A stretch of 20,936 nt of DNA from Pseudomonadota bacterium (GCA_026400695.1 JAPLON010000034.1:1-20936), one strand, 5' to 3'; shown: positions 8,641 to 16,991, counted from the first letter of the stretch. Numbers and translations: made by a program. The notes: generated by a model from the sequence alone, not told the origin.

Positions 8641-11322
8641 TTGGCTGTTCCTATAGAAAACACTTTTCTTAAACGTCCTGCATTAATCAAGCAAATTGAA
8701 GATAAATTCACAGATAATGGATCTGCACATGAGAGAATTCAAACAGTTACTTTAATAGGCATTGTCGGTATGGGTGGCGTTGGCAAAACTACCTTAGCTC
8801 GTTATTATGCTCGTTCTCATGATTATTCAATTAGTTGGGAGATTAATGCAGAGACAAAAGAAAGCCTAATAAGTTCATTTAAAGACTTAGCATTAGCTCT
8901 AACCAAAACCAAAGAGCAGAAGCAGGAATTAGAGTTTATCCAGAGCATTAAAGATATAGATCAACGTGAAAAAGAAATATTAAACTATGTAAGGAATTTA
9001 TTAAAATCCAGTCCTAATTGGTTATTGATTTATGACAATGTGGAAACTTTAGATCTTAAGTCTTACTTTCCCGACTATGAAGCGTTATGGGGAAATGGCA
9101 AAGTGATTATGACTACACGTGATGCAAATATTGCCAATAATAGTTATGTGAATTTCAAAAATGTAATTGAATTAGGAGAGTTAAGCGAAGAAGAAGCTGT
9201 TATCCTTTTTTGTAAGATCTTGTACAATGCAGAACCTCATAAATTACCATCTATCCAAGAAAACGAAGTAAGAAAATTTTTAAAAAATATTCCATTGTTC
9301 CCTCTGGATATTTCAGTTGCCGCTTATTATCTAAAAGATACGCACATGAGTTTTCAGCAGTATGTGCAAAAGATTAATCAGCACAGCCAAGAGTTTGATG
9401 TGGCACAACAAAAATTATTAAAAGAAGTGATGAGTGATTACAGTAAAACTCGCCATGGTATTTTAACACTATCGATTCAAAAACTGATGGAAATTAATCC
9501 TCAATTTAAAGAACTTCTATTTTTAATTTGCCTTCTTGATTCTCAGCACATTTTTAAAGAATTTTTAGATAAGTACCATTCTCCAGATACTACGGATAAA
9601 TTTTTAGAAGAACTAAAAAAGTATTCTTTGATCACGGAAGAAACTCTTGTAAACGGATCAAAGGCTTTTTCTCTTCATCGTACTACCCAAAATATTTGCA
9701 GAGCATACCTAAATCAGCAATTAAGTTTAGATGAACAAAAAAACTTATTAAATATAAGCGCTACGTTATTAGAAAACTATTTAAGTGAAAGTATAGACAA
9801 AGAAAATTTACCAAAAATGAGAATTTTAGAAACGCACTCGGTAGCATTTTTATCTTACCCTTTAATTTCCTCTCATATTAAAGGGATGTTAAAATTTGAA
9901 CTAGGATGCATATATTATCATTTAGGAGAACAAACCAAAGCAGAGCAAGCTTTCATAAAAAGTATTAAACTGCTAGGTAACACAATAAGTTTTGAAATAA
10001 AAGCTAAAAGCTTTATGTATTTAGGTACTATTTATAGAGATTTTGGAGATTTTTCCAGAGCAAAGGATCTTTTAGAACAAAGCTTAGATATATACAAAAG
10101 CAAATTTTCTGATCGCCATCTTGATATAGCTCGCATTCTTTCCCATTTAGGTAATGTATATAAAGATTTATGTAGCCCAGAAAGTGCTAAGGAGGTATTT
10201 GAAGAAAGTCTTGCTATTTATCAAGAACATCCTAATGAAAGTGTTGGACTAGCTCGCGTATTAACTTATCTAGGGACTATTTACCGTGAACTTGGGCACT
10301 ATGAAAAAGCTAAAGAATTTTTAGAAAAAAGTGCCTCCATATGTAGTAAACAACCGGATAATTTACTAGGCTATGCATTAAGTCTAGCAAGGTTAGGTAA
10401 TCTTTACAGAGAACTGGGGCATTACAATAAAGCAGAAGATTGTCTAAATAAAAGCCTTACAATTTATAAATCAAATTCTTCAAAAAATAATGTTAATATT
10501 GGCTGGGTTCTTTCATATTTAGGGTCTGTCTATAGAGATATTGGAGACTATGAAAAGGCCAGAATTTATCTTGAAAATAGTATAGATATTCACAAAAAAA
10601 ATATTTCCGAAAAAAATATTAATCTAGGTTGGCTACTAACTAACTTAGGGGCTATATATATTGAGCTTGCAAATTATAAGAAAGCTATAGAATGTTTAGA
10701 GGAGAGTCTACTAATCTATCAGCAAAACTGTTTGCCACAAAACATTAATATTGGTTGGGTTTCCTTATACTTAGGAATTGCTTATAAATATTTGGGTGAA
10801 CTTGAAAAAGCTCATCATTTTTTTGAAGAAAGTAATAAAATTTATAATGATTATTTTAAAGATGGCAATATTTATATAACTTGGGTTTTTCCTTACATTG
10901 GAGATATATATAGAAAATTAGATAATGATGTCGAATTGCAAGCAATAAATGAAAGTTTTCTTAATGAATCTGAAAAACATTATGGTAAAAATCATCTCAG
11001 AACAGCTTTAGCGTTGAAAAAAATAGGAGAAGCATATTTAACTAATGGAGAAATTGAGCAAGCAGAAGTGCTTTTAAATCAATCTTTAAATATACTTGAG
11101 GATCTTAAGCATCCAGATTGTCATCTTTTGCTAGAAAGCTTAGCGATACTTTACCTGCATAAAGCTACAAAGGCTGAATGGAATAGGCAATTTCAGCAAA
11201 AAAGCTTTCTTAAGGAACAAGCCTTCAAATGTCTAAAGAAAGCCTTGCTTATTGCTCATGATATATTTCCTTTAAATTCTGATCATATTAAACGTATCAA
11301 GTCTAAATTGTCCCATTCTTAA
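8641..11322 (+). CDS. NB-ARC (STAND) ATPase with ten TPRs, damaged N-terminus
   Basis: This is the second paralog, 893 residues from the first usable start, TTG at 8641. NB-ARC motifs are intact: GMGGVGKT 43-50, WLLIYDN 127-133, KVIMTTR 154-160, LFPLDIS 219-225, and SLHRTTQ 344-350 at the MHD position. Ten TPRs have their Leu/Ile-Gly marks at 421, 461, 503, 544, 585, 627, 669, 711, 753 and 795. The C-terminus carries RIKSKLS. The frame continues open upstream to 8482 and encodes a hydrophobic segment (IGSFFCLTTFIVY) where the paralogs have their membrane anchor, but that stretch has no ATG, GTG or TTG. The protein is therefore either made without its anchor or started at a rare codon. No ribosome site precedes the TTG. 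It is divergent from the 980-residue paralog. Confidence 0.8.
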   Translation: MAVPIENTFLKRPALIKQIEDKFTDNGSAHERIQTVTLIGIVGMGGVGKTTLARYYARSHDYSISWEINAETKESLISSFKDLALALTKTKEQKQELEFIQSIKDIDQREKEILNYVRNLLKSSPNWLLIYDNVETLDLKSYFPDYEALWGNGKVIMTTRDANIANNSYVNFKNVIELGELSEEEAVILFCKILYNAEPHKLPSIQENEVRKFLKNIPLFPLDISVAAYYLKDTHMSFQQYVQKINQHSQEFDVAQQKLLKEVMSDYSKTRHGILTLSIQKLMEINPQFKELLFLICLLDSQHIFKEFLDKYHSPDTTDKFLEELKKYSLITEETLVNGSKAFSLHRTTQNICRAYLNQQLSLDEQKNLLNISATLLENYLSESIDKENLPKMRILETHSVAFLSYPLISSHIKGMLKFELGCIYYHLGEQTKAEQAFIKSIKLLGNTISFEIKAKSFMYLGTIYRDFGDFSRAKDLLEQSLDIYKSKFSDRHLDIARILSHLGNVYKDLCSPESAKEVFEESLAIYQEHPNESVGLARVLTYLGTIYRELGHYEKAKEFLEKSASICSKQPDNLLGYALSLARLGNLYRELGHYNKAEDCLNKSLTIYKSNSSKNNVNIGWVLSYLGSVYRDIGDYEKARIYLENSIDIHKKNISEKNINLGWLLTNLGAIYIELANYKKAIECLEESLLIYQQNCLPQNINIGWVSLYLGIAYKYLGELEKAHHFFEESNKIYNDYFKDGNIYITWVFPYIGDIYRKLDNDVELQAINESFLNESEKHYGKNHLRTALALKKIGEAYLTNGEIEQAEVLLNQSLNILEDLKHPDCHLLLESLAILYLHKATKAEWNRQFQQKSFLKEQAFKCLKKALLIAHDIFPLNSDHIKRIKSKLSHS

Positions 11323-11368
11323 CAAACGGGCCAGTTCAAAATACTTAATCAAGACTTTTGGAAAATAG

Positions 11369-11977
11369 CTAAATCTTACAAATAAACCTTAGGCTAAATG
11401 AATGGAGTTTGTAAGAAACACTGCTATTAAGTCTAGTTCTGCCATTATCGTCTAAATTAAACTCGTAATTTTTTTTAGATAAATTGGTAAGCTTATATTC
11501 AAATCCAATGTCATAATTTTGTGTGAGCTGTTTTTGTAGACCTAAACCAATGCTATTACCTTGGGTTATTTGATTGGAAGTGTTGTAAGAAAAATCCCTT
11601 CTGTTAATCCCATCTTGGTGTATAGCCTTTACTTGAAAATTATATTGTTGCCAATGCAACCCGCATAAAGCGTATATAAAAAAGGTATCAAAAAAATAAC
11701 CACCTCTAATATTAATACCATATTGATTAGTGATACGGTGCTTTATATCAAAATCTGTTATGTATGGCCCTGGAATATATTGCTTACCTTTAAGGATGTC
11801 TTCAATACTAACATAATTCCAGAAAAGTTCTGGTCCTATTCCAAAATTGTTGCACCTCAATAGATAGCCTGCAAATATCCCCCCACTAATTCCTTTTTTA
11901 TAAGCTCCTTTATTCTCAGCAAGGATTGTTTGTATTATACCAGGACGAGTTATTGTGGAAGTATCATTACGTTTTCT
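11369..11977 (-). pseudogene. Outer-membrane beta-barrel protein, 5' end missing
   Basis: The frame runs from a stop (11978-11980) to 11369. From about codon 15 it reads like the mature part of a small Opa/OmpA-type barrel. Alternating strands include AENKGAYKKGISGGIFAGY, NNFGIGPELFWNY, YGINIRGGYFF, GLGLQKQLTQNYDIGFEYK and a last strand SFSLRFICKI. Such proteins sit in the outer membrane and are exported by the Sec and BAM systems. No signal peptide or ATG exists; the first possible start, TTG at 11860, would begin inside the barrel. The gene appears cut off at its 5' end, near 11940-11977, where a head-to-head gene also lacks its start. The barrel call is based on strand pattern, not on a named family. 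Confidence 0.55.
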
Positions 11978-12399
11978 TTAATATACTGAAAGAGCAAGCA
12001 AGAGATAAATTTCTAGCATTGATGCAGAGATTTCCAGAGGGGCAGTTTTTGCATGATACTGTGGTTGTTGGCCTGGATAAAAGGCCACAAGATCATACCA
12101 AAGAGGCTTTTATTAGGTTTGGGGTAGGCGTAGTTGAATCTTTAACAATGCAATTAGTATTAGAAGGAAAAACTTTTAAAGCTGTTCAAATGCCAACTAA
12201 TAAAACACCAAACGAGCTTACGCGTTTCACTAAAGATTTAAATGGGTTTATCGTCAATGCTTTAGGTTATCAAATCAGATATTTACGCAATGCCGCTGCT
12301 GATTTCTTTTATAACGAGGAACAAAAAAATATATGCGAACCAAATGACGAACTAAACTATTTTAGGCGAATGCTTGCTGAACAACTAATGCAAAGGTAA
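11926..12399 (+). CDS. Unknown protein, probably 5'-truncated
   Basis: This 157-codon frame begins at TTG 11926 and has its first ATG at 12022; neither has a ribosome site. Protein-like sequence starts around ILKEQARDKFLALMQRF, near 11985. It continues through a mixed helix/strand stretch (QFLHDTVVVGLDKRP, GVGVVESLTMQLVLEGK) and an acidic, helical C-terminus. There is no signal peptide or membrane helix. I do not recognise the family. Its first ~18 codons overlap, on the opposite strand, the 5' end of the truncated barrel gene, which suggests that both lost their starts at one junction. It ends four bases before the ATG of the signal-peptide gene at 12404, so the two were probably an operon. 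Confidence 0.4.
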   Translation: MFVLYQDELLWKYHYVFFNILKEQARDKFLALMQRFPEGQFLHDTVVVGLDKRPQDHTKEAFIRFGVGVVESLTMQLVLEGKTFKAVQMPTNKTPNELTRFTKDLNGFIVNALGYQIRYLRNAAADFFYNEEQKNICEPNDELNYFRRMLAEQLMQR

Positions 12400-12403
12400 C
12401 AAA

Positions 12404-12535
12404 ATGCGCACTGCAGTAAGATTGCTTATACTTTGTTTATTTATAAGATTTCCGTATGCTTTTTGTGCTGAAGTTGAAGATGATTATAATGGTCCCAGAA
12501 AATCGGACAGCAAATATGCTATAAATGAGACATAA
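12404..12535 (+). pseudogene. Signal-peptide protein gene interrupted by an IS
   Basis: The ATG at 12404 follows the previous stop by four bases. The first 22 residues form a classic Sec signal: a basic start (MRTAVR), a hydrophobic core (LLILCLFIRF) and a short-residue cleavage region (AFCA), followed by acidic EVEDDYNG. A Cys at the last core position could also suggest a lipoprotein, but the lipobox is poor. From about 12490 the frame enters the insertion-sequence end and stops at 12535 after 43 residues. Only the N-terminus survives, so the function cannot be told. Confidence 0.4.
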
Positions 12536-12675
12536 TTTCCGTCAACAAGAAGGAACGGAAAATGTCAAAAAAGGCAAAACAATACACGGCACAAGAAAAA
12601 GCTAGAGTAGCGATGGAAGCTATCAAAGGTGGTTTAACCATGGCGCAAATTAGTAGCCAATATGGTGTCCATTGC
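12490..12675 (+). mobile_element. Remnant of an IS3-family insertion sequence (left end plus orfA start)
   Basis: The probable left terminal repeat starts with TGGTCCCAGAAAATCGGACA at 12490. A leader of about 50 bp and a ribosome site (AAGGAACGG) follow, then the first ~37 codons of orfA. The rest of orfA, orfB and the right end are missing; the sequence changes near 12675 into the 3' flank of the BRO gene. The right boundary is estimated from where orfA similarity ends. Confidence 0.6.
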
Positions 12676-12741
12676 GAAATTTGCCTTGCAAAAAGGGACT
12701 TCTATACTCCCAGTTTTTTAGGATTTTTTGAGGGCAAGTAG
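12562..12741 (+). pseudogene. IS3-family transposase OrfA, N-terminal fragment
   Basis: The ATG at 12562 has a good ribosome site. The first 37 residues are the helix-turn-helix DNA-binding part of IS3/IS911-type OrfA: MSKKAKQYTAQEKARVAMEA, then a turn and AQISSQYGVH. In a full element the protein would continue with a leucine zipper and frameshift into OrfB. Here it leaves homology after GVH, at about 12672, and runs into unrelated sequence to a stop at 12741, overlapping the 3' end of the BRO gene. It is non-functional. Confidence 0.75.
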
Positions 12742-13538
12742 TTTTCAGATGTTATAACTTTTTGGCCAGTTTTTTCTTCTAGCTCTTGGCGGGCTTTTTT
12801 GGCAATACTACCACCTACTTTGCTGGCTTTTTTGTTTTCATCCATACCACTGGCATCCATACTTTCTGCAATCTGGCGTGTTGAAAGTTCGGCTAGTGCT
12901 GTGAAAATAAGCTCAGCTTCGCTCATGTGATCACGCAAGTTTTGACTTTTAAGACCTTTAAGGTTCTTGTGTTCTTTAACGCTTACATCTGACCATTCTT
13001 GATGAATAATACTGGTGAGTATGGCAAATTCATCGCCTTCTTTAATATCATGCGTTTTCCAATAATCGGTCAGCTTGCCACGGGTTTCTTGTCCCATCAT
13101 CCGCTGTTGAATCCACTTTTCACTACGCCCATGCTTTTGCCAGTTTTCACGGGCTCTATTTAGTGATCGCTCTGGATCTGCAATTTCTTGCATACGCTCA
13201 TAACCCACCTTAGCTAGCCATAGTTTGATTGGCTCTGCTTTAGGTGATGGAATAGATTGAATGAGACGTAGCAATGTTTCGACATTAGCAACATCGGTAA
13301 GCCTTTGCTTGCCATCATCTGCGGTCATTTTCAACTGGTTACAATTTGTAACCACTTCACTACCTTCTTTATTAAGGCGGTTTTTCAGTACTTTCCAGTA
13401 ATTTCGTGCAGTCTGATAATTCTTTTGTTGCGTGAGAATTTGAACAATATCCACCACCGAAAAAAACCATGTTTCGGTTTTCTCATCAAAGTGACGACGA
13501 ATTTTATAATCTTCAAAAATAGCGAGATTATTGCTCAT
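12702..13538 (-). CDS. BRO-N domain protein (phage antirepressor / DinD-like family)
   Basis: This 278-residue protein starts at the ATG at 13538, chosen because GGAGA lies eight bases upstream; the frame extends to 13655 without such support. The N-terminus has the BRO-N signature: RRHFDEKTETWFFSVVDIV, then NYWKVLKNRL, EVVTNCNQLK and LLRLIQSIPSPKAEPIKLWL. The C-terminal half (LKGLKSQNLRDHMSEAELIF and ENYL near the end) matches the widespread chromosomal family annotated as Bro-N or phage antirepressor. BRO-N domains bind DNA; in phages related proteins counter repressors, while the role of chromosomal copies is unsettled. The length is normal and motifs are intact, so it is likely functional. 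Its 3' end abuts the IS remnant, which suggests it came with, or was moved by, mobile DNA. Confidence 0.85.
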   Translation of the reverse strand: MSNNLAIFEDYKIRRHFDEKTETWFFSVVDIVQILTQQKNYQTARNYWKVLKNRLNKEGSEVVTNCNQLKMTADDGKQRLTDVANVETLLRLIQSIPSPKAEPIKLWLAKVGYERMQEIADPERSLNRARENWQKHGRSEKWIQQRMMGQETRGKLTDYWKTHDIKEGDEFAILTSIIHQEWSDVSVKEHKNLKGLKSQNLRDHMSEAELIFTALAELSTRQIAESMDASGMDENKKASKVGGSIAKKARQELEEKTGQKVITSENYLPSKNPKKLGV

Positions 13539-13923
13539 ATTAATGTCTCCAGGCACAAACAAATTGTCATTTATGAATTTATAACACCAATTATCATCAT
13601 GCCACAAATGCCTTTTAGGAGACCATTCCAACAAATCATAGTAATAATTTCCCACTTTGCACCAGTAAGCTCTTTATAATTTTGCAGTTTAGTTTTTAAA
13701 AGCATCAAAGATGAAATAAGTTTTAAGCAAGATTTACTTTTCATAAAGGAAATAAGTTGAGGTTAATCAAAGGTAACATGGTCGTGCACCATATAGCTTA
13801 ATTGACTAAACTATTAGGCTTTTTTTATGATATTGGTCAAGAGAGATTCGATTGATTTTTATTGGAAGAGTTTTTCTTGTTTCTAACTTTGGTCTAACTT
13901 TTACCTACGAGAGAAGAGAGAAT
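13539..13923. other. Gap of 385 bp between the BRO gene and tRNA-Met
   Basis: The part next to the BRO gene holds two overlapping minus-strand frames. One is a 44-codon ATG frame (13571-13705) beginning LLKTKLQNYKELTGAKW; the other is an in-frame extension of the BRO ORF to 13655. Neither has a convincing ribosome site or a family I know, so both are treated as remnants or chance. Further right there is only the hairpin at 13795-13826 and plain AT-rich sequence. Confidence 0.45.
13795..13826 (+). terminator. Intrinsic-terminator-like hairpin on the plus strand
   Basis: AGCTTAAT (13795-13802) pairs with ATTAGGCT (13813-13820), with one G-U, across a 10-base loop. Six further T follow (13821-13826). 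A smaller hairpin, ATGGT/ACCAT, lies just before it (13778-13792). No plus-strand gene ends nearby: the BRO gene and tRNA are on the other strand. The terminator is therefore an orphan, either left from a lost gene or the 3' end of a small RNA. Confidence 0.4.
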
Positions 13924-14000
13924 TGGTAGCGGAGGAGGGACTCGAACCCCCGACACCCGGATTATGATTCCGATGCTCTAACCAGCTGAGCTACTCCGCC
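13924..14000 (-). tRNA. tRNA-Met (CAU anticodon), elongator type
   Basis: On the minus strand the 77-base cloverleaf is complete. The acceptor GGCGGAG pairs with CTCCGCT (first pair G-U). The D arm is GCTC...GAGC. The anticodon stem TCGGA/TCCGG carries the loop ATCATAA, giving anticodon CAT. The T arm GGGGG/CCCTC carries loop TTCGAGT, followed by discriminator A and an encoded CCA (13924-13926). The initiator features, a mismatched first pair and three G-C pairs in the anticodon stem, are absent. The sequence resembles alphaproteobacterial elongator tRNA-Met. A lysidine-modified tRNA-Ile with the same anticodon is the alternative but less likely. Confidence 0.95.
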
Positions 14001-14009
14001 ATTAGGCGT

Positions 14010-14038
14010 AATATAGTGTTTAGAAAGTTTTTTGTCAA
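14010..14038 (-). promoter_or_regulatory. Near-consensus sigma70 promoter of tRNA-Met
   Basis: On the minus strand TTGACA (14038-14033) is followed by exactly 17 bases and TATATT (14015-14010). Transcription would start about 14003, three or so bases before the tRNA 5' end at 14000. It is the best promoter in the window. Confidence 0.8.
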
Positions 14039-14178
14039 ATATAGATTGTTATTTGTAAGAGCAAACTGATAATTTCCGGTTAAGCAAATTAGAAATATCG
14101 CTTGTGCCTTTCAATTCTATGGAGTGTTATTTTTTTTTGCAGTATTCTATGTGCAGTTGCTAATTAGTTGGTGGAAAT

Positions 14179-14718
14179 ATGGATAACACAAAATCACTAC
14201 TTGAACGAATCCTTGCAGCTACGATTTTTTCTAGCAGGTGGTTACAGGCTCCTTTATATTTTGGTTTAATTGTGGCCCAAGCTATCTACGTGCAACGATT
14301 TACAAAAGAAGTCTGGCACCTTCTCACAAGTTTAAAAGAGTTCACGGAAAATGCGATAATGCTTCTTGTTCTGAATTTAATTGATGTGGTAATGATTTCT
14401 AATCTTTTAATTATGGTAATTATTGGCGGCTATGAAACGTTCGTCACACGTTTAGGTATGGATAATCATCCTGATCTGCCAGAATGGTTAAATCACGTAA
14501 ACGCTAATACCATGAAAATCAAGCTTTCTATGGCTTTGATAGGGATATCTTCTATTCATTTATTAAAAACTTTTATTGATGCCACACAAATGACTGAAGC
14601 AGCAATTAAGTGGCAAGTGATTATTCATTTAACATTTTTGATTTCTTCAGTTGCTTTAGCATATACGGCAAAAATATCTCAAGAAACTCTTGATGCTTCA
14701 AATGCAAATAAGCATTGA
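14179..14718 (+). CDS. UPF0114 (YqhA-like) inner-membrane protein
   Basis: This is a 179-residue member of the uncharacterised UPF0114 family (TIGR00645). The typical opening is present: LERILAATIFSSRWLQAPLYFGL. Four hydrophobic segments lie at about 22-40, 57-82, 112-131 and 143-163, with NLIDVVMISNLLIMVIIGGY and a conserved loop (MDNHPDLPEWL) between the second and third. The start ATG has GGTGG five bases upstream. The family is widespread in proteobacteria, and its biochemical role is unknown. It is first in a tight operon: its stop overlaps the start of the BolA gene, which in turn overlaps a two-component pair. Confidence 0.9.
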   Translation: MDNTKSLLERILAATIFSSRWLQAPLYFGLIVAQAIYVQRFTKEVWHLLTSLKEFTENAIMLLVLNLIDVVMISNLLIMVIIGGYETFVTRLGMDNHPDLPEWLNHVNANTMKIKLSMALIGISSIHLLKTFIDATQMTEAAIKWQVIIHLTFLISSVALAYTAKISQETLDASNANKH

Positions 14719-14989
14719 AAAAATTACTCAATCCATACAGCAGCATTTAAGCGATAATGCAGTGCTGAAGGTAGTTGATGAATCACACATGCATTACGGT
14801 CACCAAGGCCATAATCCCGCAGTGGGCGTAACTCATGTAGCAATAACGATTGTTTGGAAAACATTTGAAGGAGTAAATACCATAGAACGGCAACGTATGG
14901 TAAACACGTGGTTAGCTGAGCTTTTCAGAGGAGGGTTACACGCTGTAAGCTACATGTTGAAAACTCCTGATGAGACCACACATTCATGA
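14702..14989 (+). CDS. BolA-family protein
   Basis: This protein is 95 residues from the ATG at 14702. An upstream TTG and ATG in the same frame, at 14690 and 14693, would add only four residues and overlap the previous gene further. BolA features are present: VVDESHMHYGHQGHN with the conserved GH, THVAITIVWKTFEG, RMVNTWLAEL and a final HAVS, where the invariant C-terminal histidine sits. BolA proteins work with monothiol glutaredoxins in handling [2Fe-2S] clusters, and some act as DNA-binding regulators. No glutaredoxin gene is next to it here. The family's usual RHRxV is RQRMV. It overlaps UPF0114 by 17 bases and the response regulator by four (ATGA). Confidence 0.87.
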   Translation: MQISIEKITQSIQQHLSDNAVLKVVDESHMHYGHQGHNPAVGVTHVAITIVWKTFEGVNTIERQRMVNTWLAELFRGGLHAVSYMLKTPDETTHS

Positions 14990-15669
14990 TGTCTTTAGTA
15001 TTAGTGATAGACGATGATTTACGCTTGCGAGAACTTTTAGGCAGGTTTTTGGGAGATTATGGATATAGGGTACAAACAGCAGCAAGTGCAGCGCAGGCTA
15101 GGGCTCATCTTGCATCGCAAATGTTTGATATAGTAATCCTCGATATTATGATGCCAAAAGAAACTGGCATTGAGTTTTTGGAAAGTTTGCGAAGTGCACA
15201 ATCGTTATACAAGCAGTTACCGGTGATTTTATTAACCGCTCAAGATGGTTTGGACGAAAAGATCAAAGGCTTAATGTCTGGTGCAGACGATTATTTAACT
15301 AAACCATTTGAACCTAAAGAATTAATTGCGCGCGTAGAAGCCATTTTAAGGCGTACTAAGGCCAAAAGGGTGACAGGGGATAATCTACATTTTGGTGAAT
15401 ATCTTTTTGATGTGGAAAAAGCTTCACTCTACAAAGGTGGCGAAGAAATTCGCTTAACTTCTACCGAACAAATGGTTTTAAAAATTTTGGCACAACATCC
15501 AAATCAGCCATTTTCTAGAACTGATTTGGCCCATCGGGTTGGTTTTGTGATTAGTGATCGTAGTATAGATGTACAAATCAATCGTTTAAGGCACAAACTA
15601 GAAGATGAGAACAGCAAATATTTAAAAACGATTAGACACGTGGGGTACGCTTTATGTCCAGATTCCTAA
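14986..15669 (+). CDS. OmpR/PhoB-type two-component response regulator
   Basis: This 227-residue cytoplasmic DNA-binding regulator has a receiver domain at 1-120 with acid pocket D9-D11, phospho-acceptor D53 (ILDIMMP), T84 and K106 (TKPF). A winged-helix effector domain occupies about 130-225, with FSRTDLAHRVGF, the recognition-helix region DVQINRLRHKLE and the closing IRHVGYAL. All switch residues are intact. The start ATGATG overlaps the BolA stop; either ATG may be used. The partner kinase follows with a 16-base overlap. In alphaproteobacteria this pair type, close to OmpR-EnvZ, responds to envelope or osmotic conditions, but targets cannot be deduced here. Confidence 0.93.
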   Translation: MMSLVLVIDDDLRLRELLGRFLGDYGYRVQTAASAAQARAHLASQMFDIVILDIMMPKETGIEFLESLRSAQSLYKQLPVILLTAQDGLDEKIKGLMSGADDYLTKPFEPKELIARVEAILRRTKAKRVTGDNLHFGEYLFDVEKASLYKGGEEIRLTSTEQMVLKILAQHPNQPFSRTDLAHRVGFVISDRSIDVQINRLRHKLEDENSKYLKTIRHVGYALCPDS

Positions 15670-16991
15670 ATATAGTTATGAACCCAAAGCGAATTTTAAA
15701 AAGAACATTGCCAAGAAGTTTATTTGCAAGAGCTTTGTTGATTTTGATGACACCATTAATATTAGTGCAGGTGGTTTTAGGCTACATCTTTATTGAAAGC
15801 CATACCGATACAATTTTACGGCAACTTTCAACAACAATAGCGGGAGATGTTGCCTTAGTGCTTGATTGGGTTGAGCGCGATCCCAATTCCATTAAAGCAA
15901 TTCAAAAAGCTTCAAAAAAATATATGAGCCTAAACGTAAATTTTGTGCCCCAGGATACTTTGCATGAATATGGTGCCCACAAGGATTCTTGGGTATATAG
16001 GTTTATGGTTGAAGCTTTGGATAAAGCAGTCAATAAGCCGTACTATCTAAAAATTAATAAAGATAATATTTACATTTCTGTGGAAGCCAAAAATAAGGGC
16101 GTACTAGAGGTGTCCTTGCCCCGTAAATTTTTGCTTAGTAGAACTACTTTGCGGGTTCTTATTTGGACAGCGGCATCAGCCTTATTGTTGTTTTTGGTAG
16201 CATCCATGTTTATGCGAAACCAAATTCGTCCTTTAAGAAGATTAGCAGAAGCTGCAGATCGCTTTGGTAAGGGAGACGATTTAGGTGAGTTAAAAATAGA
16301 GGGCGCTCAAGAATTACGTATGCTTAGCCGAATTTTTAATATTATGAGGGCTCGTATTCAACGTCATTTGCATGAACGCACTCAAATGTTAGCTAGCGTT
16401 TCCCATGATTTACGCACACCAATTACTCGTATGCAATTACAATTAGCAATGATGCCTGAGAGTGAAGACCAAAAAATGTTGCAAGAAGATGTTAAGCAAA
16501 TGCAACTTATGGTGGAAGGTTTTTTGGCATATGCTAAAGGTACTGCAAATGAGGTGCGGCAATCTGTGCCGATTGCAAGCTACATACAAGAATTAATAGA
16601 TAATCTCCCAGAAAAATCTATACCGATTGAATTTACACCTGAAGACAACCCGACGATTCAAATTAAAATGCAACTCTTTAACCGTTTGTTAACTAATTTA
16701 CTGTTAAATTCTAATAGGTACTCCTCACATGCCTGGTTGAGTTTAAAGACAACGGCACGCCACTGCGAAATTGTTGTGGAAGATAACGGGCCGGGTATTC
16801 CCGAAGAAAATCGGGAACAGGTTTTTCAGCCATTTTATCGCCAAGATACGGCGCGTAATTTGGATGAAGGTGGAACGGGGCTTGGGCTTAGCATTGTGAG
16901 GGATGCTGTGCGTAGTCATGGTGGTAAAATTCGCCTTGATCAATCGGTGCATGGAGGACTTAAGGTAATTCTTACTTTTCCACGGTTCTGA
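15654..16991 (+). CDS. EnvZ-like membrane sensor histidine kinase
   Basis: This is a 445-residue inner-membrane kinase. The first membrane helix lies at about 25-46 and a periplasmic sensor region of about 120 residues follows. The second helix is at 167-186 and a HAMP linker at 187-240, beginning RNQIRPLRRL. The HisKA domain has phospho-acceptor H251 in SVSHDLRTPITRM, and the ATPase has N-box LLTNLLLNSNRYS (346-358), DNGPGIP (377-383), FQPFYR (391-396) and GGTGLGLSI (406-414). All catalytic boxes are present. It overlaps the regulator gene, as cognate pairs commonly do. A second ATG at 15678 would avoid the overlap and is a fair alternative start. Confidence 0.92.
   Translation: MSRFLNIVMNPKRILKRTLPRSLFARALLILMTPLILVQVVLGYIFIESHTDTILRQLSTTIAGDVALVLDWVERDPNSIKAIQKASKKYMSLNVNFVPQDTLHEYGAHKDSWVYRFMVEALDKAVNKPYYLKINKDNIYISVEAKNKGVLEVSLPRKFLLSRTTLRVLIWTAASALLLFLVASMFMRNQIRPLRRLAEAADRFGKGDDLGELKIEGAQELRMLSRIFNIMRARIQRHLHERTQMLASVSHDLRTPITRMQLQLAMMPESEDQKMLQEDVKQMQLMVEGFLAYAKGTANEVRQSVPIASYIQELIDNLPEKSIPIEFTPEDNPTIQIKMQLFNRLLTNLLLNSNRYSSHAWLSLKTTARHCEIVVEDNGPGIPEENREQVFQPFYRQDTARNLDEGGTGLGLSIVRDAVRSHGGKIRLDQSVHGGLKVILTFPRF

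Noticed and set aside
13305..13679. 124-codon plus-strand ORF opposite the BRO gene
   Set aside because: It is antisense to a well-supported gene and has no recognisable domain or ribosome site.
13924..14000. tRNA-Met as an integration (attB) site for the neighbouring BRO/IS region
   Set aside because: I found no second copy of the tRNA 3' end in the window and no integrase gene.
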